Below, in pieces: positions 18,563 through 25,877 of a stretch of 64,000 nucleotides of DNA. The stretch spans positions 1-64,000 of the forward strand of contig WGNO01000008.1 of the NCBI GenBank assembly GCA_016124525.1, read 5' to 3'. Position numbers and translations under genes: made by a program. Source of the stretch: Nostoc sp. RI_552. Lineage in GTDB: Bacteria; Cyanobacteriota; Cyanobacteriia; Cyanobacteriales; Nostocaceae. The notes under the pieces are model-generated. The model was not told the origin of the DNA and ran no database searches. It saw nothing but the letters and a program-made list of their open reading frames with translations. The stretch's first letter is position 1. Each line of letters begins with the position of its first letter.

Positions 18563-19106
18563 CTAAATACCGATAACTTTTTGCCAAGTTATGGGTTGAT
18601 CAACCACGCCAAATGTTTGTTGATTGGGGTCAACAGATTATGGTTCAATGTAAGTGTGGAAAGGCAATAAATCCCAATTGAAATAAAAATCGACTCGTAA
18701 AACTTGCTCTTTGAGCAGCAAGGCATCATAATTTTTGAATAGAATGATGCCACACATGAGTTTCCCATAGATATTTGTTATGGTGCATCCACCAGTGGGC
18801 GACATAATAGCAAAAATCTTTAATCACATAGGCTAAAATTAACCGCACCCATATAGGTAAGGAAAGCACTCCCAATCCTGTTAGTGATTCTACTAGTGAT
18901 GCAGGAATTACAAGTTTAATAATACCAACATAGGTATAGGTAATAATAATCGTAAAAACAATAGAGACCAGTGCTGCCCCAAATTCCCTCAAAAATTCAT
19001 CCGCATATTTAATATCCCTTAGAGGATCTTGCTTTTCCCAGATTACCCAGATAAAAGCACCTATGATAAAAGTTGCCAACCAACCCATGATTATTTGTGC
19101 AATCAT
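18563..19106 (-). pseudogene. Decayed second copy of the sterol-desaturase-like hydroxylase
   Basis: The open part (from ATG 19106; a longer frame begins at 19139) aligns with the intact upstream paralogue through HVWHHSIQKL. There the paralogue has HHSIDQLWWLAAQRES, but this copy has TGA in place of a TGG tryptophan codon. After the stop, the same frame continues as CLAAQRASFTSRFLFQLGF, matching the paralogue. Further on a second frame gives VDPNQQTFGVVDQP and ITWQKVIGI just before a stop at 18563-18565, matching the paralogue's C-terminus (VTWRKVIGV). The middle, including the later histidine boxes, is missing. This is a tandem duplicate broken by a nonsense mutation, an internal deletion and at least one frameshift. 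Confidence 0.88.
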
Positions 19107-19145
19107 CGTATTTACTATGTATTTACTATTTATTCTCAAGAATCT

Positions 19146-19904
19146 TTATACCCCGATCACCTTGCGCCAGGTGACAACTGCATTATCCCCCGATGCAAAT
19201 TCTATGTCGCCGGTTGTCAATTTTCCGGGATCAACATAAGTACCAAAAATTCGATCAAAGATGGTAAATAAAGCACCTAAATTTTTGGTGTGGGATCCAG
19301 TTTGGGTATGGTGTACAGCATGAAACCGGGGGGTAACATAAAACCACTCTAATACCCCCATCCAAGAACGCCATTTAACATTCAGATGAATCCAGTTATC
19401 GTGAACAATGTAGTGAATTCCCACAAAAACCATAATTTCTGGCGGAATATCCAACAAAGGAAAGCTCAAGAAACCAACTTTAAAAAGCAGCACATCTGTT
19501 AAGCTCTCCCGTTGCGCTGCTAACCACCAAAGTTGATCAATGGAATGATGCCAACTATGAGTTAACCAGAATGTATTATTCACATGTTTCAGCCAGTGCG
19601 TTAAATAAAAACTGAAGTCCTTCAAAATATAGGCAATAAATAATCGCACCCCCAAAGGCAAAGATAATAGACCACTCCAACCCATAAATTCCATTAGGGA
19701 TGGAGAAATAGTCAGCTTGACCAATGCTACAAAAAAATAGGCGAGAATAATACTATAAACGGCTGAAATCATTGCAGCGCCTACTTCCCTAGGAAATCGA
19801 GAGCGATATTCAACTACACTGAGGGGATCTTGAATTTCCCAAATCCAAAAAACCATTCCTGATAAAAATAGCACGAACAATCCTATTAAAGTTTGAGTGA
19901 TCAT
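19146..19904 (-). CDS. Di-iron fatty-acid-hydroxylase/sterol-desaturase-superfamily membrane enzyme
   Basis: 252 residues from the ATG at 19904, which follows AAGGAGAGGT at good spacing; the ATG at 19928 lies upstream of that site and is probably not used. Histidine boxes of the superfamily are present: HWLKH, then HSWHH near 120, HDNWIHLN near 170 and RFHAVHHTQ near 200. Hydrophobic helices at the N-terminus and near 60-90 make it an integral membrane protein. It should insert oxygen or a double bond in a C-H bond using two irons. SxtD of the saxitoxin cluster belongs to the same broad superfamily. It is 13 bases after the ene-reductase gene. Confidence 0.88.
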   Translation of the reverse strand: MITQTLIGLFVLFLSGMVFWIWEIQDPLSVVEYRSRFPREVGAAMISAVYSIILAYFFVALVKLTISPSLMEFMGWSGLLSLPLGVRLFIAYILKDFSFYLTHWLKHVNNTFWLTHSWHHSIDQLWWLAAQRESLTDVLLFKVGFLSFPLLDIPPEIMVFVGIHYIVHDNWIHLNVKWRSWMGVLEWFYVTPRFHAVHHTQTGSHTKNLGALFTIFDRIFGTYVDPGKLTTGDIEFASGDNAVVTWRKVIGV

Positions 19905-19917
19905 ACTGTACCTCTCC

Positions 19918-21027
19918 TTAGTAATCATCTAATAAAAATGGGTAATCTATGTAGCCACGTTCATCTCCACCTGTAAAAGTTGGGCGATCATAAGGATTGA
20001 GGGGAGAATTTACAGCAAAACGCCTTGGTAAGTCAGGATTAGCAATGAATAGTCTTCCATAAGCCACCAGGTCAGCATCGCCGCTCACAATGACCCTTTC
20101 CCCTGTTTCGCGAGTGTAGCCCCCCGCAGTAATTAAAGTTCCACGGTATGAAGGGCGAAAATGTTGAACTCCAAGTGAAACCTTTTTTTCGGTAAAATCA
20201 TCATGACTACCCTTAATGCGCGGTTCTACAATATGAAGATAAGCTAAGTGAAATTGTTCAAGTTGAGTAACCACATAATTAAATAAAGCTTCTGGGTTGG
20301 AGTCATACATATCTTGAAAAGTACTACTGGGAGACAAACGTACCCCCACGCGCTCACTACCACAAACCTCAATCACAGATGCAGTTACCTCCATCAGCAA
20401 CCTAGCCCGATTTTCAATAGAACCTCCGTAGGCATCAGTTCGTTGATTAGAATTATCTTGAAGGAATTGATCGAGCAAATAACCACTGGCGGCGTGAATT
20501 TCTACTCCATCTGCTCCTGCTATGAGGGCATTTTCTGCCCCTTGACGATATTGGGCAATAATTTGCGGAATTTCCGCAGTTAAAAGCGCTCTGGGTACCA
20601 CAAAAGCAACTTCTTCCCCGGTGACTGTTAAGGCCTTTTCCTCTCTACAAGCAATAGCACTGGGAGCAACAGGCAATTGCCCTTGGGGTTGTAGGGAAGG
20701 ATGAGAACATCTCCCCCCGTGCCACAGTTGTAGAAAAATGCGTCCACCCTGATGATGCACAGCTTGGGTAACTAGTTGCCAACCAGCAATTTGCTCACAA
20801 CTGTAAATTCCCGGTGTTTGGGGCAAGCTTGTGCCCTGGGGAGAAATCTGTGTAGCTTCACTAATAATCAATCCCGCAGAAGACCGTTGAGCGTAGTACA
20901 GGGCGTTAAGCTTTGTGGGAGCCTGATGAGCATCGGCTCGCCTTCGAGTTAGCGGAGCCATGATCATGCGATTTGGTAGCTCTAAATTTCCCAGTTGAAA
21001 AGGTTGAAGTAGCTTTAAATAACTCAT
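19918..21027 (-). CDS. Old-yellow-enzyme family ene-reductase (NemA-like)
   Basis: About 369 residues from the ATG at 21027; GAGGTG just upstream overlaps the end of the preceding gene and decides the start. The FMN barrel begins LLQPFQLGNLELPNRMIMAPLTR and has LWHGGR, GVEIHAASGYLLDQFL, DAYGGSIENRARL and LVAYGRLFIANPDLPRR. These enzymes reduce activated C=C bonds with NAD(P)H. The tight coupling with the SnoaL-ankyrin gene upstream and the hydroxylase downstream indicates an operon. A role in reducing a conjugated intermediate of the cluster product is likely but unproven. Confidence 0.92.
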   Translation of the reverse strand: MSYLKLLQPFQLGNLELPNRMIMAPLTRRRADAHQAPTKLNALYYAQRSSAGLIISEATQISPQGTSLPQTPGIYSCEQIAGWQLVTQAVHHQGGRIFLQLWHGGRCSHPSLQPQGQLPVAPSAIACREEKALTVTGEEVAFVVPRALLTAEIPQIIAQYRQGAENALIAGADGVEIHAASGYLLDQFLQDNSNQRTDAYGGSIENRARLLMEVTASVIEVCGSERVGVRLSPSSTFQDMYDSNPEALFNYVVTQLEQFHLAYLHIVEPRIKGSHDDFTEKKVSLGVQHFRPSYRGTLITAGGYTRETGERVIVSGDADLVAYGRLFIANPDLPRRFAVNSPLNPYDRPTFTGGDERGYIDYPFLLDDY

Positions 21028-21035
21028 TTCACACC

Positions 21036-21932
21036 TCATCTCAACCCAGAAGGATCAACAGCATTATCAAACTGAACTTGTTCAAGGAAAATATCGTTAC
21101 TAGCTGGAAAATTTTCATTGTGAAAATTAAGGTTAGCTCCTGCATTGAGCAGAATTTCAGCACATTCTGTATGTCCGAGGGAAAGAGCATAATGCAAGGG
21201 TGTAATCTGCTTCCCACCAGCACTAACAGCATCAACAAACGCCCCAGCTTTAATCAGCAGTTCTACCACTTCCCCACAACCCCCCTGACAGGCTTGATGT
21301 AACACTGAACTTCCCCAAACACTGTCAACTGTGTATGGGTCAGCACCTGCATCTAATAACAGCTGCACCATTGCCGAATTACACTGACTCGCCGCCATCA
21401 TCAATACTGTTAGGCCATTATTGGTATTTCTGGTATTAACATTAGCACCAATCTCTAGAAGGAATTTCACTACTTCCAGTTCATTTTTTTGTACAGCTTG
21501 AATCAGTTGATTATTGAAATCGCCTTTAAAAGCCGCAACCTCTGTGTTAGGATCAAAATAAAAACTCCAATAGCTAATTTTACCATCTTCATCTAATACG
21601 ATAAGTTGGGCATCTTCAATTTCAAAAACTTGCTGAGTAAGTTTGCAAAGTTCTTGAGTATGAGAAATAATACAGGCTTTGTTACCATCAACAATAAACT
21701 CAAGCAAATCATACTTTAAAAGTTCAGTAGTTTCGGCTCTAACTTTAAATGCTTCCACTACTGCCTGTCGTCCAATTTTTTTACCAAGATAGGGAATAGC
21801 TTTGTTATATTCATTTTGCGGAGCATAGAAAACCACAGTTTCTGAAAGCCCATCAATAACAGCTTCTATATCATCTTTCACCCAAGCTTCAAGCCACTCT
21901 TTGAAAATTCGCCGCGCTTTTTCAGTATCCAT
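21036..21932 (-). CDS. SnoaL-like domain fused to ankyrin repeats
   Basis: 298 residues. Residues 1-135 resemble a SnoaL/NTF2-like fold (RIFKEWLEAWVKDDIEAVID, later IGRQAVVEAFKVRAE and WSFYFDPNT), a cone-shaped domain used as cyclase, hydrolase or isomerase in natural-product pathways. Residues about 140-280 form four to five ankyrin repeats, with words such as VVKFLLEIGANVNTRNT, MVQLLLDAGADPYTV and TPLHYALSLGHTECAEILL. The fusion is uncommon in bacterial biosynthetic clusters. The SnoaL part could catalyse a ring-forming or isomerising step, and the repeats could hold partner enzymes together. Both are inference. Confidence 0.78.
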   Translation of the reverse strand: MDTEKARRIFKEWLEAWVKDDIEAVIDGLSETVVFYAPQNEYNKAIPYLGKKIGRQAVVEAFKVRAETTELLKYDLLEFIVDGNKACIISHTQELCKLTQQVFEIEDAQLIVLDEDGKISYWSFYFDPNTEVAAFKGDFNNQLIQAVQKNELEVVKFLLEIGANVNTRNTNNGLTVLMMAASQCNSAMVQLLLDAGADPYTVDSVWGSSVLHQACQGGCGEVVELLIKAGAFVDAVSAGGKQITPLHYALSLGHTECAEILLNAGANLNFHNENFPASNDIFLEQVQFDNAVDPSGLR

Positions 21933-21971
21933 GTCGGTGAGGTGATTGCTTACTGCTCCGGAAAAAAACTA

Positions 21972-23180
21972 TCATGAATTCATCGACCTTATTAGTGTTT
22001 CATGATTTTTATCAACTTCCGCAGCAAAGTGATCAAAAAAGTCAAATTCTGGAAACTCCTGAGAACCAGTTTCATACCCAGCATCTCGTAAGTTTTGCTT
22101 TGTATCTAAGTTCTCAAGGTATTGCAGCTGCTCCGGTGTGATAGGAAGATGCAATTGGCGATAGACTAACTGCACAGAATCTTTAATGTTTTTAGTGAGT
22201 CGATTAAATGAGAAACACAGTTTTCGTTCCTGCGGTAGGCTATCAAAAAATTTAATTGTTTGGCTAGCTGCTTCTAAGCGGACTTTTCGTTGCATTGATA
22301 CCCAGTCAGAAATATTAGTAACATCTACTCCAGATTTACAATAAGCCGATTGGGAAATCAGAGTAATATATGAATTCATAAACTTTTCTGATTCTCGTGT
22401 AATCGTTATAAATAGAGCATCAGGATAAATGATCTTCATCATCTCTAAACGTTGAAGACACTCATTGTCTTTAGAGACATAAATAAGATTCCCCCCCCGT
22501 AAATAAAGAACCTTCTGAATCACTTTATAGTGGGCTTTTAGCATTCTTGTTTGAGTTTTGTGGGAAAGTTCACTAAAGTTATTTAGAGTTGTCAATAATT
22601 TAGGATAAGGAAAGCGGTTAATTACATAGAACTGATGAAGAAAGCATTCTTCAAACAAAAATCCATCATCCTCGTAATCATTGAGATAGCTATAGTGCAT
22701 TTTCTCAGCCATTGCTGCTTGGTTGTTATTTCCCCAATAGTTAACTCGGCTCATCCGGTCTAAAAGACCTGTAGCTCGCAAGATTTTTTGTAACACAATA
22801 GAAGGGTAGCGCCACTCTAATAACCGAATAGAGAAAAATGTTTTTTCATCAGCAGCTAGAGTCCGGTGTAAAAATGTGGTTGCACTTCGAGGCTGGGAAA
22901 CAATGAAAACAGGTGTCCGTAAACTTTGCTTTCGATATTGGGGAAACAACAGCTCGTCAAGAAACCAACACAGCGTAATGAAGGGAAGTTGTAGCGTGTA
23001 TTTGAGGAGATATAAAACCTGCTTTTGCCTAGCTCTGAATCCAACAGAGGGTTCTGGATCGAAAAGAATATGTTTCCAAATACTTAAATAGCTGGGCCAA
23101 TAAGGGAAAGGAGCTATAAATACTGATAGTAAGATGAACGCAAACGCCATCATACAAACAAGGTAAATCAAAGTTAACAT
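21972..23180 (-). CDS. PAPS-dependent sulfotransferase
   Basis: 402 residues; GAGGAG sits about 8 bases before the ATG. An N-terminal membrane helix (about 3-27) is followed by a cytosolic domain. The 5'-phosphosulfate loop is IVSQPRSATTFLHRTL near residue 95, and the 3'-phosphate-binding segment is FITITRESEKFMNSYITL near 270. The layout is like the Sulfotransf_3 family. It should move a sulfuryl group from PAPS to a hydroxyl or amine. The amidinotransferase gene is 36 bases upstream and the APS kinase gene heads the same run, so donor synthesis and transfer are encoded together. Confidence 0.87.
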   Translation of the reverse strand: MLTLIYLVCMMAFAFILLSVFIAPFPYWPSYLSIWKHILFDPEPSVGFRARQKQVLYLLKYTLQLPFITLCWFLDELLFPQYRKQSLRTPVFIVSQPRSATTFLHRTLAADEKTFFSIRLLEWRYPSIVLQKILRATGLLDRMSRVNYWGNNNQAAMAEKMHYSYLNDYEDDGFLFEECFLHQFYVINRFPYPKLLTTLNNFSELSHKTQTRMLKAHYKVIQKVLYLRGGNLIYVSKDNECLQRLEMMKIIYPDALFITITRESEKFMNSYITLISQSAYCKSGVDVTNISDWVSMQRKVRLEAASQTIKFFDSLPQERKLCFSFNRLTKNIKDSVQLVYRQLHLPITPEQLQYLENLDTKQNLRDAGYETGSQEFPEFDFFDHFAAEVDKNHETLIRSMNS

Positions 23181-23216
23181 TAATCCAACTCCTCAACAGA
23201 ATTTAATACAATTTTT

Positions 23217-24356
23217 TTAATTGAAATAGTCTTCCAAAGAACCTTCACGGACGGTATCAAGGGTGAAACAATGGAACCCTCCACCAAATATCCTCCGGTG
23301 TCGATGTTGTACAGGAACCACAGTAAATCCATGTTTCTCTAACGTTTTAATCAGTTCTGGAAACAGAGAATTAACGATTATTGTATCTTCATCAACTGAG
23401 AGAACATTTAAGTCAATGTACTTTGTAGTGAGAATTAAATCATCCTGTTCATACTCTGGGAAAATATTTTCGTTCGGTTCTGGAGGATAAATAATATCCC
23501 ACTTTTGTAGCGCTTGGGGTAATCGATCCAGAAACTGAGGGTTACGCAGTAAAAGAGTACCAGGCCTCAAGGGTAAGATAATGCTATCAATATGATTATC
23601 AGCAAACTGATATAGCATATGAAAGTTAAATTTATCTTCAAAATGACGCTGTAACCATTGATATCCTAAGTAATGGTTTTTTGTTGCTACATTGATGAGA
23701 ATATCCTTGCCAAAGCGGATACACTGCGCCGCATCAAACATCATTTCGTAGCCAATATCAAATTCTGATTTATTTTGAGGATAAACCTCTTGCATTGCAG
23801 GTACATTCTGACCTGAAATGTAGGATGTATCAAAAGATTGATCCGTCATAATGGGTTTGGGCATATTTGTCCATTTTGCACCACGTTCAAAATATTCGTA
23901 AAAAATTGATTTTAACAAATCGTTCTCAAAATATCTCGCTCTGACTTGAGGAGGGGTTTCTAGAATTTCATTGCCTATAATGATGGCTTGATCACGAATA
24001 TTTAAGGCTGGAATACAATCAGCTTTCCAATAAGGAGTTTCAAACTTTATGGATTTATTAAGTGTAATTGGTCTATGAACTTTAATACCCAATTGCTTTA
24101 GTGTGTTTACTAGTTCCTCAACATCCTCATTCAACTCTTCCAGATATTTTTTCTTGAGGGTATGAGTTCTAGAATTTGCACTGTCAAAGGCACTTTCCTT
24201 GTTGCTACTTCCATAATAAGGATAACAAAATGCTGAATAGGCAACATCATGGAAAAATACTTTGAAAGACAGCTCTAAATCTTGGGTGTTGTAGTTGATT
24301 GGAGAACCAACAACTACTTCTTTCAGTTTAGACCACTCATTAAAACTATTGACCAT
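23217..24356 (-). CDS. AGAT-type amidinotransferase
   Basis: About 379 residues from the ATG at 24356; a TTG at 24395 is an alternative, but known homologues begin near NSFNEWSKLKEVVVG. Catalytic residues of glycine/inosamine amidinotransferases can be placed: aspartate in MMFDAAQCIRFGKDI, histidine in FADNHIDSIILPL and the nucleophilic cysteine in FGGGFHCFTLDT near the C-terminus. The enzyme moves the amidino group of arginine to an amine acceptor. It is a relative of CyrA (cylindrospermopsin) and SxtG (saxitoxin). The residues around the catalytic histidine differ from those I remember in AGAT and CyrA, so the acceptor may also differ. It should start the pathway. Confidence 0.9.
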   Translation of the reverse strand: MVNSFNEWSKLKEVVVGSPINYNTQDLELSFKVFFHDVAYSAFCYPYYGSSNKESAFDSANSRTHTLKKKYLEELNEDVEELVNTLKQLGIKVHRPITLNKSIKFETPYWKADCIPALNIRDQAIIIGNEILETPPQVRARYFENDLLKSIFYEYFERGAKWTNMPKPIMTDQSFDTSYISGQNVPAMQEVYPQNKSEFDIGYEMMFDAAQCIRFGKDILINVATKNHYLGYQWLQRHFEDKFNFHMLYQFADNHIDSIILPLRPGTLLLRNPQFLDRLPQALQKWDIIYPPEPNENIFPEYEQDDLILTTKYIDLNVLSVDEDTIIVNSLFPELIKTLEKHGFTVVPVQHRHRRIFGGGFHCFTLDTVREGSLEDYFN

Positions 24357-24442
24357 ATAAATCTTTCTTTGCAACTCGGTAGTAATGTATTTCAACTCAA
24401 AACTTAGGTTTCCCTGGCAAGAAATTTGCTGTATTTTTTGGT

Positions 24443-25015
24443 TTATCTGGGAGTTATGTATTCAGGTTCCACTAAAGAATTAGCTGTGTTACCACAGAAC
24501 GTATCAAAATGTTCTATAACTTTTGCAACGCTTTTTTCCAGACTTTCTTCATCAGTTAAACATTCTACTTCTGGTTTTAATGGTGGCTCATAGGGATCAT
24601 CAATACCTGTGAAAAACTTAATTTCACCCTGACGAGCCCGTTTATATAAGCCTTTGACATCACGGGCTTCACAAGTCGCCAATGGTGCATTGACATAAAC
24701 TTCTATGAAATTATTACCAATTTTTTGGCGTACCTCTTGCCTGATATCCCGATAGGGTGAAATAGCGGAAACTAGTACTATCACACCATTGCGAGTTAAT
24801 AACTGAGCAACAAAACCAATTCGTCTAATATTTTCATCTCTATCTGCTCGACTAAAGCCTAAATCTCTGGTAAGATTTTGCCGGACTATATCCCCATCTA
24901 AAATCTCTACTTTTAGTCCACGTTCCCGTAATATTCTAGCAACTTCCGCACTAATAGTCGTTTTCCCAGAACCACTCAATCCAGTGAACCAAATCGTTGC
25001 ACCAATATTTTGCAT
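24443..25015 (-). CDS. cysC: Adenylylsulfate (APS) kinase
   Basis: 190 residues from the ATG at 25015. P-loop GLSGSGKTTISAEVAR, DGDIVRQNLTRDLGFS, the PAPS-site motif SPYRDIRQEVR and KGLYKRARQGEIKFFTGID are all as in CysC. It phosphorylates APS at the 3' position to make PAPS, the donor for sulfotransferases. It is the first gene of the minus-strand run, 86 bases before the amidinotransferase. Other sulfation-type cyanobacterial toxin clusters also carry a dedicated APS kinase. No ATP sulfurylase gene is present here, so APS would come from primary metabolism. Confidence 0.93.
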   Translation of the reverse strand: MQNIGATIWFTGLSGSGKTTISAEVARILRERGLKVEILDGDIVRQNLTRDLGFSRADRDENIRRIGFVAQLLTRNGVIVLVSAISPYRDIRQEVRQKIGNNFIEVYVNAPLATCEARDVKGLYKRARQGEIKFFTGIDDPYEPPLKPEVECLTDEESLEKSVAKVIEHFDTFCGNTANSLVEPEYITPR

Positions 25016-25021
25016 TACCAA

Positions 25022-25503
25022 CTCTTTTCTCAGATAAATTTACTCTTTTATTTTCTGTTTATTCAAGGCTTATAGCTATGGTCAATACGCCTAATATTAC
25101 AACAGAGTTAAGATTATTTGTTTTGGCTATAGGGCAGAAACTACTTGTTAAGCAATTTCATCTAGTGAATCATCGCTCTGATGTTTTCACACTACACAGA
25201 ATTTGTCAATACTTTACTTCTAAAAAAATAAACTTTATTCTGTCTGTGTAATACCATGGTAGAAAGTGGTTCCTTAACATTAGGAATAAATTTATGTGAA
25301 CTTCTTTAACGAAAGTCACATATCATTGGAATTTGTGATACAAGTTGCAAACATACTTCTTAAGTTTAAGTCGTAATAGCTCATTTAATTGCTTCCAGGT
25401 GTATTGATGACATTTTTACTTATAAAGTCAACTTAAAGCCTGATTATGGTTATACTAAAAAATATCTTTTTATCAAACTTTAGTTATTTTACGGAAATAT
25501 CTA
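25022..25503. other. AT-rich divergent intergenic region
   Basis: Nearly 480 bases between the start of the APS kinase gene (minus) and a small membrane-protein gene (plus). It must hold the promoter of the accessory cluster. A short plus-strand frame from 25078 to 25251 could encode 57 residues, but I see no family signal in it. No clear operator, riboswitch fold or guanidine-riboswitch-like motif was recognised by eye. Confidence 0.5.
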
Positions 25504-25836
25504 ATGAATATCCTCAAAACATTGGCTGCTATAATTAAAGTTATATCCACAGTTTTTATCTCCAGTGCCATTGGCTGGGAATTATGGAATATTTATGCAC
25601 TCATGAATAACATTAGTATTCCCAGTAGCCTAAATTTTATTTTTTGGTGGGAACGGTTTGCGATTACAGCACACTTAATTGCAGCGGTAATTGCAGCGTT
25701 TTATGCCCCAACAAAAGAAAAAAGACCTATGAAATATGCGATTTATACCTTTTTTGTGGGTACAGTTTCTTTAATAGAACTCTTTGCTCACGAAGAAAAT
25801 AGTAGCAAGAAACCAACATATTTGAATGATTTGTGA
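25504..25836 (+). CDS. Small membrane protein, conserved hypothetical
   Basis: 110 residues with about three hydrophobic helices (ending near residues 25, 68 and 95). No known motif is visible. It begins after the divergent region and is followed after 41 bases by the osmolyte transporter gene on the same strand, so it may be co-transcribed with it. It resembles small cyanobacterial membrane proteins of unknown function; the charged linker TKEKRP lies between helices two and three. Confidence 0.65.
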   Translation: MNILKTLAAIIKVISTVFISSAIGWELWNIYALMNNISIPSSLNFIFWWERFAITAHLIAAVIAAFYAPTKEKRPMKYAIYTFFVGTVSLIELFAHEENSSKKPTYLNDL

Positions 25837-25877
25837 AATCTCACTGACCGTCAGAAAGTCTATAACGATAAAGAATC

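Noticed and set aside
12762-25015. Whole cluster as the saxitoxin or cylindrospermopsin pathway
   Set aside because: Amidinotransferase, sulfotransferase and APS kinase recall both, but there is no sxtA-like or PKS/NRPS gene, no carbamoyltransferase, no cytidine-deaminase-like gene and no CyrG/H-type hydrolase in the window. The P450, O-methyltransferase, racemase and ene-reductase do not fit either pathway.
24997-25251. Plus-strand frame antisense to the APS kinase start (57-84 residues)
   Set aside because: No motif, poor start, and AT-rich intergenic composition. A faint resemblance to CinA-like words was too weak.
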